A stretch of 64,000 bases of DNA from the NCBI RefSeq assembly GCF_003945595.2, contig NW_024104442.1, forward strand, positions 362,619-426,618, in the 5' to 3' direction. This document shows, in pieces, positions 45,000-57,960 of the stretch. The position numbers and the translations under genes were made by a program. How positions within the stretch are numbered: the stretch's first letter is position 1; the number at the start of each line of letters is the position of its first letter. The notes under the pieces were generated by a model. That model did no database searches, was not told the DNA's origin, and saw nothing but the letters and a program-made list of their open reading frames with translations. The stretch comes from Pipra filicauda. Its lineage: Eukaryota > Chordata > Aves > Passeriformes > Pipridae.

Positions 45000-45349
45000 C
45001 GTTATTCTTCCTCTCTGCTCTTACAAGACCCCACTTGGACACATGTCCAGGTCTGGGGTCCTCAGCACAGGAAGCTGCTGGAGCGAGTCCAGAGGAGCTC
45101 ACGGAGATGCTCCAAGGGCTGGAGCCCCTCTGCTCTGGAGCCGGGCTGGGAGAGCTGGGGGGGCTCACCTGGACAAGAGAAGGCTCCAGGGAGACCTGAG
45201 AGCCCCTTGCAGGGCCTAAAGGGGCTCCAGGAGAGCTGGAGAGGGACTTGGGACAAGGGCCTGGAGGGACAGGCCAAGGGGGAATGGCTTCCCACTGCCA
45301 GAGGGCAGGGTTAGATGGGACATTGGGAAGGAATTCTCCCCGGCACAGG
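45000..45349 (+). mobile_element. CR1 LINE fragment lacking its 3' end, abutting the CpG island
   Basis: Forward copy from about CTTACAAGACCCCACTTGG to GGGAAGGAATTCTCCCCGGCACAGG. It stops at the CpG island and lacks the normal 3' terminus. Most CR1 copies are 5'-truncated but keep the 3' end, so this needs a later event. Confidence 0.8.
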
Positions 45350-45620
45350 GTCCCCGCTCCCCCCTCAGGCCGGACCCGCCCGCGCCTCACGGGCAAGGCG
45401 GGGGGGGCGGGGGAGGGGCGCGCACGTGCGCGGGGGCGGGGCCTCCCCGCGCCCCCCCCGCAGCACAATGGACAGCGCCCGGCGGGGGCGGGGCAGGGGG
45501 CGGGGCCGGCGGGGGGCGGGGGCGGGGCGGGCGGGGCCGAGGGAGCCGCGGGAGCGGGACCGGCCGGGCTGGGGCGGCACCGCCGTGAGGGAGCGGGACC
45601 GGGCGAGGAGGGAGGTACGG
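45350..45620 (+). promoter_or_regulatory. CpG island promoter of the SEC14L-type gene
   Basis: The stretch is extremely G+C and CpG rich with many GGGGCGGGG (Sp1-type) boxes on the + strand, e.g. about 45405-45540. It contrasts sharply with the flanks and lies directly upstream of a good gtacgg donor. This is a housekeeping-type, TATA-less promoter by inference. Confidence 0.7.
45469..45614 (+). other. First exon of the SEC14L-type gene (5' UTR, or N-terminal extension)
   Basis: The exon ends at GGGAG|gtacgg inside the CpG island. From the ATG at 45469 it is open to the donor for 48 codons plus 2 nt, Arg/Gly-rich (MDSARRGRGRGRGRR and on). Joined to 51393 the frame continues without a stop into the canonical ATG. 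In mammals this exon is noncoding, so 5' UTR is the default reading. The true transcription start is upstream and unplaced. Confidence 0.5.
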
Positions 45621-46095
45621 GATGTGGGGCATGGATATGGGGTGTGGGAGATGGGAATGGATATGGGGGGTGGGGTGTGGGATAGGGGGTATGGGATATA
45701 GGGTGTGGGATGTGGGATATGGGGTATGGGATATAGCATGTGGAGTATGGGATATAGGATATAGGGTGTGGGATATGGGGTATGGGATATAGGATATAGG
45801 GTGTGGGATGTGGGATATGGGGTATGGGATATAGCGTGTGGAGTATGGGATATAGGATATAGGGTGTGGGATATGGGGTATGGGATATGGGATACAGCGT
45901 GTGGAGTATGGGATATAGGATATAGGGTGTGGGATATGGGGTATGGGATATGGGATACAGCGTGTGGAGTATGGGATATAGGGTGTGGGATGTGGGATAT
46001 GGGGTATGGAATATAGCATGTGGAGTATGGGATATAGGATATAGGGTGTGGGATGTGGGATATGGGGTATGGGATACAGCGTGTGGAGTATGGGA
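45615..46095 (+). repeat. Heptamer minisatellite (GGGATAT/GGGTGTG/GGGGTAT family) with a 63-bp higher order
   Basis: Tandem 7-mers built on GGGATAT, GGGGTAT, GGGTGTG, GGGATGT and AGGATAT. The AGC(G/A)TGTGGAGTATGGG marker recurs at 45735, 45833, 45896, 45959, 46015 and 46078: spacings 98, 63, 63, 56 and 63, all multiples of seven. It begins right after the first-exon donor and leaves long open frames on both strands (up to 379 codons antisense) that are repeat artefacts. Confidence 0.92.
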
Positions 46096-46607
46096 GGCGG
46101 CCCCGGTGGGCAGTGTCCTGCGGGGTCCCCCGTGGCGGAGGGAGGGCGGAGGGGGCTGAGGCTCGTCCCGGCCCGTGTGCCCGGACCCCCGCGGGCGCTG
46201 GGCGGGTGGGGGGGTGAGGGGATGCCGGGAGCCGCTGTCCCTCAGAGACGGGAAGCCAACAGGGAAATTTTAGCCATGATCCTTTGGGATCAGGGAGGGA
46301 GCCGGTGAGGAGCTGGGCGGTGGGCTCGGGCTGCCGGGGGGTCTCTTCGGGTCTGCTGAAAAGATGCCCCAGTTTGAAAGTTGTCAGGTTCGTGTCCTGC
46401 TCGGAGGGGTGGGATGGACGCTGGCTCAGGGTGGGCTGAGCCGGGGAGGGGGCTGTGAGTGGGACCCGGCATAGCTCTGGAATGGTGCCTGCTGAGCTCC
46501 CCACAGGGCTCGGGGCTCGAAAAATCTACCCAAAAACTAGCCCTGAAGGATTTGTGAACTCAAAGGGTGACCCTGGTAAATGGCTTTTAAATGCAGTGAC
46601 AGATTTA

Positions 46608-46772
46608 ACAGGTTGCCCAGAGAAGCTGTGGCTGCCCCTGGATCCCTGGAAGTGTCCAAGGCCAAGTTGGATGGGGCTTGGAGCAACCTGGGCTGGTGGA
46701 AGGTGTTCCTGCCCATGGCAGGGGGTGGAACAAGATGAACTTTAAGGCCCCTTCCAAAGCAGTCTGTGACTG
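46608..46772 (+). mobile_element. CR1 LINE 3' fragment downstream of the SEC14L first exon
   Basis: Forward copy starting ACAGGTTGCCCAGAGAAGCTG and running to the 3' region (CTTTAAGGCCCCTTCCAAAG). It begins at the CR1 position where the fragment ending at 45349 stops. Confidence 0.82.
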
Positions 46773-47049
46773 TATGTTTTCAGGTCAGCTTCCAGGTAAA
46801 CCAGATATGTTCTCTGGGTCATTTGGCTTAATTCCTCCAAGCAGTAAAATCGGCTTGTAGATTGTGAGAAGGGGTTTGTGTTGATGGCACTACTGATCTG
46901 GTTGGGATAATGAGAGCCTGTGTTCAAAGAAAATACAGCTGCGAACTTCACTCAAGGCAGGCTGAAACAGTTTGATGCTGGTGCTTTGCTGCACTGTCAA
47001 GTGACCTCCTGCCTGGATCTACTCTGGTTTTATGTGTTAAACAGAAGCA

Positions 47050-47519
47050 TGGGGTCCTCAGCATAGGAAAGATGTGAACCTGCTGGAGAGAGTCCAGAAG
47101 AAGCCACTGAGATGCTCCAAGGGCTGGAGTCCCTCTGCTCTGGAGCCAGGCTGGGAGAGCTGGGGGGGTTCACCTGGAGAAGAGAAGGCTCCAGGGAGGC
47201 TTCCAGTGCCTAAAGGGGCTGGAGAGGGGCTTTGGATAAGGGATGGAGGGACAGGCCAAGGGGGAATGGCTTCCTACTGCCAGAGGGCAGGGTTGGATGG
47301 GATATTGGGAAGAAATTCTTGGCTGTGAGGGTGGGGAGGCCCTGGCACAGGTTGGGCAGAGAAGCTGTGGCTGCCCCTGGATCCCTGGAAGTGTCCAAGG
47401 CCAGGTTGGACAGGGCTTGGATTCACCTGGGCTAGTGGAAGGTGTCCCTGCCCATGGCAGGGGGTGGAACAGGATGAGCTTTAAGGTCCCTCCAACCCAA
47501 CACAGACTGTGATTCTTTG
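47050..47519 (+). mobile_element. CR1 LINE 3' fragment
   Basis: Forward copy starting at CATGGGGTCCTCAGCATAGG and ending at GACTGTGATTCTTTG, in SEC14L intron 1. Confidence 0.85.
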
Positions 47520-49436
47520 TCTCCATTCTTAATTTGTATTTGAGTATTGAACTGTTGCCTACAGTGTGGATGGATAAAATGGTGTGGTGTGGCTTCCTAT
47601 GGAATAGCGAGGTGAGGACTGAGTGGCTTTCCTTCAGGAATGCTTATCTCCTGCTGAGGGCTGGCAGATGTCAGGGATTTAATGTGTTGCTGTGCATAAA
47701 AGTTCTGTGGTGATTCTTTGGTGAAGAGATGAAGAAATTAAGCGATGAAGGTGTGGCAGTATTAGGCATGGAGGTTGTTTTGAAACATCCGTGGAAGAGA
47801 AACAGCTCTACCAGGCTTTGAGGGCAGAGTGCTGGACACTGTTCTGATTTCTTCTTCCCCTCAGCCAGAAAGACCTTATTGTGTGGTAAAGAGTGTGTGG
47901 ATGTTGTTTGAATGTTCCTGTTGCTCGTTGTTGATTATGACCCACAGCAGGACTCCAGGCACCTCTGCCAGGTGTACAGAGCAGTGCCCAGGCTCCACTG
48001 CTCACCCCTGCACCAGAGGTGTTTCTCAGGGGGTGAGATCAAGTCCTGCCTGAACAGATATCTGCTTCTAAAAGATGGTAAAGGCTTATTCTGGCACCCT
48101 TCCACCTTGAGGCTTCCTTGTATCAAGCTTCAAAAGACTTGTTCTTAAGTTCTTAGGTGAAAAAGCCCTAATAAATATCCCACAGCTTGGTACCATCTCA
48201 TTATTATGTGTATAAAGCATCAATTTCTGAATCATCAGTCACTAAGTGAAAGGCATTTCAGGCAGAGGAAATATCACACGCTTTTCTCTCCACCTTTCTC
48301 CAGAAGGGGGGAGGAAGGACTACAACCCTGTGGAGTCTCTCTTTTCTAAGTGGAAATATCAGCTTAGCTGGGTGCCACAGCTGGCTTTCACGTGTTTATT
48401 TGAGGAAGTCTGGAATTCTGCTATTTTCAGCAGTTCTTTGTCAAAAACAAAACAAAAAAACCCCGCAAAAACCTGCTCAGTTCTTCTCCTCCAGCTGAAA
48501 AGCGGCCACCACAGGTGGGAGAAGTTCCTGAAGTCACTTGCTGCCCAGCTCCCCCATCCTACAGGCAGCTCCAGCGTGGAATGAGCTGAGTTCTATGCCT
48601 GGAATGAGAAGCAGGGGTGGAGGGCTTTGATCTGGGGCTTTATGTGTGTTTAATCTATAATCTCTTGGTTTGTGGGGGAGTTACTGTGTGGGCTGTAGCA
48701 AAAGGGGCCATGGGGAGCCGAGGCTGTTGGGGCTCTGCTGTTGGCACTGCTGTCAGTGTGTCACTGCTGCTGTTTCCTGTGTTCAGGGGTGCAATAATGG
48801 AAATATTTTTAATATCTGTTGGGATGGTTAAGGTTGTCATTACTGCAATGGTTATTATTAGCTAGATCTGTTGCTTCAACGTATTGACAGCTCCAACCTC
48901 TCTGAGTTTTTACCGACTACTCTGGGCTCGCCCAGCTGGAATCGAGCTCTTCCCTGGTGTTACCCTGTGGATGCTCCAGCTGTGCCTCCAGCTATGGGTT
49001 GGGGTTTCTAAGTGGTCATGCTGCAGTTTAGTGGGTCACTGCTCTTCACTTGAGCTGTGTTTCCTAATATTGTTTTTTAGCCAGATGCAAATAGGAAGTC
49101 GAGCAGGAAGCCTGGGCCGCTGCGGAGCTGGAGTTGGATGGATATTTAAGGAACAGACACACTCTGTGGTTGTGTCATTTCTTTCTGGTTTTCTTTACAA
49201 GAGAGTTGAACATATCTGTTTATAATTTGAGTGGAACACATGAGATGACTTTAAAAACACGTCTCTTTGGTGTAAAAGCCCTGGGAGGATGCGGGTCTTG
49301 AGCTAATACAGCTCAGCTGCCCAGTGCTAACACCTGGGAGTCTTTGTCCTTATCAGTGCTGGTCATCACCTGTAGCTTGGTGTGCAGAGTACCCACCTTT
49401 TACTGCCTTTCCTGACTTTTTTTCCTTTTTTTCCAG

Positions 49437-49542
49437 GAATTATGGCAGGAGTCCCTCGTGCTTTGAGAAGCAGGATGACCGTCTCGCAGCTCTGTTTGGA
49501 GGAGAGGGCATAGAAGGTCTGCTGCCACTGCACTCTCCAGAG
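49437..49542 (+). other. Candidate noncoding 5' UTR exon
   Basis: A strong pyrimidine tract and ttttttccag acceptor and an AG|gtatga donor bracket 106 nt. It matches no known protein in any frame. Length 106 is not a multiple of three, so inclusion would break the possible N-terminal extension. It may be a cryptic exon. Confidence 0.3.
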
Positions 49543-51366
49543 GTATGAAAGGTTTCTAGGGCAGGTGTGAGTTATCAGCTGTGTTTTTTCCACAGCTCCC
49601 TGGGGATGTAATAGTCACTGGCTCTTTTTCTCAACGTTCCCTCAGCTGGAGAAGTAGAGGCAATAAACCTGTGGCAGTCGGGTCCAGCTGCTGCCGGGGA
49701 GCAGGGGATCTGTCCAAGCAGCATCGTGAAGGCTGCTGAGCCACTGCTCCTGCTGTCCTGTTGTTCTGTGACTTCATTTCTGAGCTGTGGGGGATTCCAG
49801 ACTGGCTGCTCTGTCCTGAGACTTCCTGCTGTGGAGGTCCCTGACCCTCTCCTGCAGAGGTGCAGGAACTCCTGGTGCAACAGCGAGGTCAGAACAGGGA
49901 GCACGATCCCGGCTGAATACGTTCCCCAGCTCCTCGTGCTCTGTGTGCACTGGGTGGGAAGGTTCCTGCCGCCCTAGTCATGTTACAGCGTTGCCCTCCA
50001 AGGTGCCCGGTGCCCCCTGGCTCGGGTGTCCGATACCTGATCGCTGCCAGGGTGTGCTGGGCCCTGCCCCGCTCGCTGCACTCGGGGCTGGATGCTCTGC
50101 TCTGGAGTTCTCTCTGCACTGACTGGCTCAGCACCACTGGATTGCCTTTTAGTACCAGTCAGACTTAGAGATCCAGGGAGTCCTGGGCTTTGCTCCTTGG
50201 ATAATGTGATCCTCTGCAGGTGATTGTGCGACCCTATTTCTACAGACATTCCCGGTTCTCAGGTACTCAAACTTTTTCAAGTCCTTTTCCCCTCTCCCTT
50301 GCTTAGATTGCACTGTGTAATGGCATTTTGCAGCAGACTTTGAGGGAGAATCTATTGCTGTTTGCATTTTAATTCATTTTTCAGCTCAGGTTTTGGGCTT
50401 AAAATGTCAGGGATAAGTTGTCTTACTGCTCTGACGTTTGAGTTCAGTGCTACACTGTGTCATGTTGCCGAGGGCTGTGTCTGCTTAGCAGTGGAATTTG
50501 AGTGGGGTGGAATCAGCACAGTCTCCAACCAGCCATCCAGCCTTTTGTGCTCCTGATGTTCACAGATGGTGTTAGAGGGAGCAATACAAAGGAATTCCTA
50601 AAGGAATTGCAGAAAGCAGCCTAATAACCTTTTTTTTTAATGGTTCATGTGCTTCCTTGAGATGCTGGTTACTGATGCATATTTGAGGGTTAAAACCCTG
50701 GCAAGAGAGTGTGAGGGAGGAATCCTGATGAGAACAGTGAGAGGTGGTTGGGAGCAGCGAAATGCTGAGGGCTGAATTGTTCCCCTTGCCTGCAGCTCTT
50801 GCCTCAGTTCAGCTGGAACAGTGGGCATCCAGGCAGTGGGATGTGATTGCCAGCTTAGCATCAGGCATGTTCTTTCAGCAGGCTGTTTCCTCTTCCTTCC
50901 TTTCAGTGGGCTAAAACAACTCAAGGCTACTTTGTGCACAAAAGCATTTTAACACCAAGATTTGGGAAGCTGTGGAAGCTTTTAACGGGGAGGACTTTGC
51001 CTAATGATTACAAATGTAATGTAAGAAAGAGGGGTACAGGGAAGAATCACCCTGTAAGCTTTGTAAGGCTCCTAAGTCGGGCTTCTTCTCCAGAGTATGA
51101 TTGATTCTGGCTTTACATCTCTGTTTTGTGCTTTAATTGTTGTGAGTTGTTGGAGCTCTAAGTTGTTGGGAAGCTGCACAGGGTGCTGCTGTGTGCTGGA
51201 CACAGCCCTGGACTGGGACTGCAGAGACTAGTCTCTTCTGTCTCTGCCACTTACTAAACAAGATATTCTATCTAATATATATCTCCTCTCTATTTGTAAA
51301 AAGAGTTAAGGCTTCTAGTAAGGTCTGTCAAAATTGCTTAGAATGTATTGCGCTGTTTGGATCTAA

Positions 51367-51504
<138 letters not shown>

Positions 51505-54500
51505 TGAGGGTGCAGCCTCGGGCCAGTGGGAGGTGGGGGACTGTGGCTGGATCTCTGTGACAGCCCTGTGGGTACAGTGCAGGAACAGAGGCTCAGCTCT
51601 CCTTCCATTTTCCATGAAAAATAAGAATCAATATCTCAGTATTTCGAGAGAGGCAGCTTAGTCGTTAGAAGGGAAAAAAAAAATCCAACAAAGCCTTCTG
51701 TAATTATTCTTTGACAAGGAAGGAAAAAGATTGTGACATTCAGTTAGGAAGGGTCAGTTTGTGGCCAGACACCGTGTCTGCCTTCTCACCAAATGCCCCT
51801 TGGCTCAGAATCTCTCCAGATGCGATCCCAATCAGCACTGTAGGATGGATGTATCTAGAACTGGATTCTGAATGATACTGAGCTTTTGGATTTGGTTAAA
51901 AGCTGGAAATCTTTTGAAAAAATTCTTCTGTATTTTTCTTCCCTATCCACTCCATGGCTGAACTGTTGGGAGATCTCTCTCCAAGTTTTGTGATTTCCAC
52001 AAGGGGCTTCAGAGCTGTCATTGAAGGTCATTCATTGGTGATGCAGACAGTTGTTGTGACCATGGCAGATGCCTTAAGTGATTTTCTGGACTTGGTCACA
52101 ACTGGGTGTGAGTCAAATACCCTTCTGAAAGGTTTGCTGCTTGCATTTCAAGGGCAGCCCTGAGCGTTTGGGCGTTGCCCAGAGATGCTTATGGAGTCTT
52201 GCAAGGCTTTGCTCTGTAATCTGTTGGGCATTTCAGTCCCTGAGACTTGATTTCTTTAGCCTATTAGGGCCCAAGAATGAAGATGGAAAACTACAGCCAT
52301 TGCAGGCAGCTGAAATTCCCATGAATGGAAGGGAGAGCCTATATTGTGTTCTTCTTGACAATGTTTCCTCTTCTAGTTTGCTAGGAAATACATGCCATAG
52401 GATTTGTTTTATCCAGAAGAGCCTCCAGTCTTCTATTTCAATAGTTAAAGCTGGGGGAGACATTGTTTGTTCCTCAGTGTGAATAACAGACCCCAAAGGG
52501 AGCAGCAGCTCAGTGGTTCCTGTTCATGCTCTGCTCATCCCAATGAACACTTCTTTTGGTGACAGTCCCTCCCAAATCCACACCCCCATCTCCATTTTTT
52601 CCCCCAGTCTTCCTGGGATTTGCCACATCTGTTTAACAGTAACATGCCATGAAGTGCCCTGCCCAGTCTGGGGCTGGTGTTTGTGGTGGTGAAGCTTTCC
52701 TGGCTGTGTTCTGTGCTCTCCCAGTGCACCCTGTGTGAGAATAAGACACAGTACTTGTGATGAAGGTACTGGTAGCCTAGGCTCCATGCACACCTCCCCA
52801 CATTCCTGTTGTCTCTATTAGCAGGATAAACCTACCACCAGATGCTCCTCAATTGATTGGCTGCTAATATAGGAGGGCTGCCTCGAGACAAATCCTCTGT
52901 AAGCTTGTTAGCACATGCCTGAAGGCCAGGGGCTCGTGGGGTTAGTTTTCAAGTGGGTTAGTTTTATTTGCTTTCAGTTTTTCAACATAACAGGATAAAG
53001 TTCCCTGGGATTTCAGGGCTGGGTTTGTGAATGCCATCCTTTGGTTGTTCAGCAAACCCTAGCAAAGTTGTTAGTCCTCTTCCTTATGAAGAAGTTCCAT
53101 GTCCAGGGTGACCCAGAGGACTGTGCAGTGGAGCAGCGAGGTGAATATAGACCCCTTAGTCCCACCCTGATGTCCTGTGAAAATCATGTGTTCACAGCAG
53201 GCCCTGGTATTGGAAAGCAGCATTTCAGTCTGGTGGTGGTCTGTGCAGGCTGAGCTGGGTGCAGGCTTTGCTCCCACAGTTGGTGTGTTCAGAAGGAGCT
53301 CCTGCTCGTGTGGAGGCAGCGAGGATCTGCCAGAGCTGTCAGGTACCAGCTGGCAGTTGCTGGAAGTTTTGCAGGGAGAGTGGGTGTGTGTAGTGAAGCT
53401 GTTTTGCTCCTCAGCACGTGGCATTGCTGTTAATCTGCTTCACCATAAATCTGACAGCAGCTTCCTCAGCACTGGGAACCTGATATTCAGCTGCTTTCAT
53501 CTTTTCCCCTCAACTGCTTTGTGGGAACCTTTGGAGTGCCGAGGTCTCAGGCTGTGGTAGGAAAGCAGAGGTCACAGGGTGACCTCAAGGCACCCCTGGT
53601 TTTACAGATCTCTAGGCACCCTTCAGCCTGACACATTTGTGCTTGATTCCTCCTCTGTATAATGGGGAGGGCCATACCTCATGCCAGCCTGAACAGACCA
53701 CAGGAAGTAAGTTAGGAAAAGTATTTTTCCCTCAGAACTTCAAATGTTTGGACCATACTATAGAAAACAGTGTGTGTGCTTTGCTCACACATGAGCTTTG
53801 CTTACATATGTGTCTGAGAAATAGGGTTGTCACAGCCAAATGAGGCAAACAATTCCCTGCTTCCTGGCCTGGCTCACACACACAGTGTTTCTCATGCCCT
53901 TTGTTGTGCCCTGGAACCAGGAACGTGGTTTATCCTCCTTGGACTTGTGCAGAGGGATGTGTGTGAGCTCATCCTCTGCACAGCTCGGGGCTGTGCTCCA
54001 CAGATGAGCCCCTGTGTCAAGGTGACTGTCTCTGGATTTACACTCTGCTCTTCACTAATGCTCCTGCAGCTTTGTTTGGGTGTTTGCAGGCAGGAGATTT
54101 GACGTGAGTTCCAAGTCCTTGGAAGGACATTCCCCTTCTTGCTGCCTTTGCCAGTCCTGTGCATCTGAGGCAGTACAGAGGAATCAGCTTAGCAGGTTTT
54201 TTCTGGTCACTTGGGAGTTCTGAATTTCTTTCTTTTTTCTTGTCCTCCCTTCCAAAAAAGATTTAAATAAAGAGTGGTTTTCCCACACCTGTTCATAGTT
54301 CATAGTAGTCACTTTTCATCTGCTTTGTTCCTAACTTGGACTCACATTAAAGGATCAAAAATACTATGCTCTTCAAATTAGAACCAGTGCCTGACACCTT
54401 TATCCTTTATACTTGAAAAGGAACTTGACTTCTGTTATGCTTTGTTATCCTGTCATGTTCTTCCTTTCCATTTTATCTCTTTTTTTGTGTGTCTCCTTTT

Positions 54501-55801
54501 AAATGGAGCTGTTCCTTCCAGTGGATTGTCCATGCCTCTCTGGGCCTGATCTTGTCTTCCCTTCAGTTAGATCAGCAGGTTTGACGTTGCACGTCTTCTG
54601 ATTTTATCTTGGAGCCAGAAAATCCCCAAGTATAAACTTACTTATAATTTTCTTTGTGTAGCAGTTGTAGTTAGAAAGCTGAAAGGGTTTTTTATACTAA
54701 AACGTTACAGTGAGGGGGAAAAATCCAGAAGTAGAGGTACCTCTGCCACATAACTCATGAGTGAAAACTTCCTCTGATGTAAATATTTGTGAGCCTTCTC
54801 CGATGTGTGGGGATGAGAATTTGGTTTGGGGGAGCAAGTCCTACATGCACAGTTGTGTAGGAAACAGAGCTCAGAGAGAGATTGCATATTTAATGTTATT
54901 TGCAGTGAATTATTAGGCTAGATGAGAGAGCTTTAGCTGGAGGGTTTTAGCTTTGAAAGTAGTAGGGAGTTGTGTTCCTGTTATTTTTAGGAGTGCCTCA
55001 GCCCTTCAAGCTTACAGTTGACATCTGCCATTTTCACACACTTTATAGGATTCACTAAAATTGCTTAGGATGGAAGCTACAGGTCTGGAATAGCCCCCCA
55101 GGGACCTTACAGGGTCTTCTGTACGTGATGGATAATTTGAATTGCTGCACTGGTGGTGTAAATGAGAAATCCCTCCCAGCACTTGGCAATGGTTTGCTCC
55201 TCTTGCCACGTTTACAGTGCACTTCATGTTCAGCTCTAACTGCTGCTAAGAGCAGTTCATGGTTTGTGCTGCAAGAGAAGGGCCTTTGTGCACTGTTACC
55301 TAAAAAATATGTCATGGTTTTGAGAAGCCAGAGCCCAGATGAGGCGTTTGGGAGTGTGCAGGAGCCGCAGCTCCCGCTGTGTGTGCAGCTGTGCTCCGTG
55401 CTCAGAGCGAGCTGCTGTGGAGCCCCACATGTGCCTGCTGTGAGTCAGTGCTGCTTTCTGCTTGACCTCCTTTCTTGGCTGCCCACGGCATGTGCTGACA
55501 CATATCTGAGCACTGGGAGCTGGGTGTCCTGAGCACACACATGAGCAGGGCTGGGGAGTGTTCGCTGTGCTGGGGGAGTGGTGCCCCTCGGGCCAGGGGG
55601 GTCCTGCTGCTGCAGCGTTGGTTGGGGTGGGGGTGGCTGTTCTGGGGGGCTCTCAGGCTCCCTAATACATCTGTGGCAGCCCATGATTTCCCTGCCTGGG
55701 TCTGCAAGTGAAAGTTTGGTCATCTGAGGTCCTGACCTGCTGCCTGCACTTCCAAGCAGCTCCAGGACTCTTTTTCTGGTTTTAGTGGCAGTTCAGTGTT
55801 C

Positions 55802-56108
55802 AGAGAATCCCAGAATAGTCTGGGCTGGAAGGGACCTTAGAGACCATCCAGTGCCACCCCCTGCCATGGGCAGGGACACCTTCCACTAGCCCAGGTTGCT
55901 CCAAGCCCCGTCCAACCTGGCCTTGGACACTTCCAGGGATGGGACAGCCACAGCTTCTCTGGGCAACCTGTGCCAGGGCCTCACCACCCTCACAGCCAAA
56001 AATTCCTTCCTAATATCCCATCTAACCTGCCCTCTGGCGGTGGGAAGCCATTCCCCCTTGGCCTGTCCCTCCATCCCTTGTTCAAAGTCCCTCTCCAGCT
56101 CTCTTGTA
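55802..56108 (-). mobile_element. CR1 LINE 3' fragment
   Basis: Reverse-strand copy starting AGAGAATCCCAGAATAGTCT and running to CAAAGTCCCTCTCCAGCTCT, in SEC14L intron 2. Confidence 0.85.
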
Positions 56109-57894
56109 AGCCTCCAGTGTTCTTTACATTTAGTTGATCTGGAGTTCTTTATTTGACAGGAAATTAATGGTGTCTACATCTGTTTTAGCTCAGTACAGTT
56201 TGAGTGTTGGGAGTTCTAACAAGCTGAATGGCAAATTTAATTCAGACTACGACCATTGCAGGTTTATTTAGAATCAGAAATTATTTCTCATTGAGTAAGC
56301 AGCAGAAATACTCCTCCATCATCTTTACTCTCTCATCCTGTACACAGGGTCATAGTCCATCAACAGCAAACATCCATGATCTGATGTGAGATGTCTTTCT
56401 CTCATGCCCGACCCTGCTGAAGCAGTGCTGATGATTGTCCCTGGATCTGGCAGTGGACAAACTGGCTTTTGACTCCTGCCCCTGAATAATCAGCCTTCAC
56501 TACCCTGGCTGTTTGCACACTGGCAGAGCTGCTTTGCAGACACTGGAGTTTTGCTCCCTTACAGCAGCTGAGGATCTGGCCCAGGGTTACACACAGGAGT
56601 CAACCATCCAGTACAGCTAAAATCAAAATGCATTGCTGATTTCCCAATCATCCCGACATCCTTTTGTGTCACCAGTGTTAGGAGGCTTGGAGATGCAGAC
56701 TAATTGAAAACAGCTCCTTGCTGGTTTAGCTGCAGGAGAAGAAACTCTGGATGCTGGAGTTCAGGTGCTGACAGCCAGAATTGCTTTCCACACACTTTTT
56801 TCAAATTTATTTTTATATTTGTGCCATTTCAGCATCAACATGCCTTGTGTTAAAGAGGTTAGATTTGAAGTAGCTTTATTTAATCACTTCTTCCTGTTGC
56901 CTTCAGCAGATTGAGTGTATGAAGAGACTACTTAAATCCTGATAAGTTGGGTGTGCCCTCCTCCCTAATGCTGTGTCTCACAGAGCTTGATGTTTCACTG
57001 GCTGATGTGGTGATGCTTTTGCAACAGAACCTGTGAGTCCCCTTTGCTATTTAACACCCCCATGTGCTCAAAAAGCTTGCAGCCCACATTGGTAACAGAT
57101 AAATGGGGTGTGAGAGCAGGACGAGGTACAGACACACGGATGTCTAGCGAGGATCAGTCAGTGCCATGGGTTTGTTTAGAGTGACAGTTCAATGTGTGTT
57201 CACAGCACAGCCAGGTCTCCAAGGCTGCTCTGTCTGCATAAATTGTGCAGATTGAGTGTCTGGGTCAGCTGCAGTACCCACAGCACAGATGCACCACAGG
57301 ATAACTGGGAGCTCCCTGATCTGTAATTCCAGACTGGGATATCCCCATCTGCAGCTCCAAGTTGTTGCCACTATTCTGGTATCATCACAGGCTGGTTTTA
57401 AGTAAAGAAAAGCAGAATGTTAGCTTAAAATATTTGATGCTGGCTCACAGGCTCTGCTGTCAAATGTGAGCTCTGGAACCAAGAGAGCACTTGCTGCAGG
57501 GGAATGGATGAGTTGCTGGCAGCTGGAATCCCTTAGAAGCAGCAGTGATGGCACAGAGGGCTGTGTGGAGCGGCCAAGGAGCTGCCAAGGAGCTTGGAGT
57601 GGAGCTCTCAGTGCAGCAGCTGCAGGAGTGTGAGGGGAGGGGTTCCTGCAGTGGCCTCTGTGTCCCTGGGTAGCTGCAGATGACACAGGGTAGAGCTTTG
57701 CAGTGTGTATCCAACGTGCCCAGTGCTTGGAAGCTCCTCTGGAGCTGCTGTGATGCGGATAATGGCCTTTAGATGCTGTCTGCAGTGGTATTGCTGGGTG
57801 GCAGTGCCCTGGAGATCAGGAGAGAATCAATGTGCAAGGGGGGAAAATGCTTCAGAACAGTTATTCTTGGTGTTCTGTCCACGTCATGGCACAT

Positions 57895-57960
57895 GGCAGT
57901 GCTGGGTTAACAGCACTCAGTGATCCTGCAGGTCTTTTCCAAGCTTAGGGATTCTGTGAC
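57895..57960 (+). mobile_element. CR1 3' terminus remnant
   Basis: CTGCAGGTCTTTTCCAAGCTTAGGGATTCTGTGA resembles a worn CR1 end. Short and uncertain. Confidence 0.45.

Noticed and set aside
45365..46504. 379-codon open frame on the minus strand over the minisatellite and CpG island
   Set aside because: The protein is a heptamer repeat product (SHIPYPISHTLYP-like) and GC-rich filler. A period of seven opens all frames; no start context, domain or splice support.
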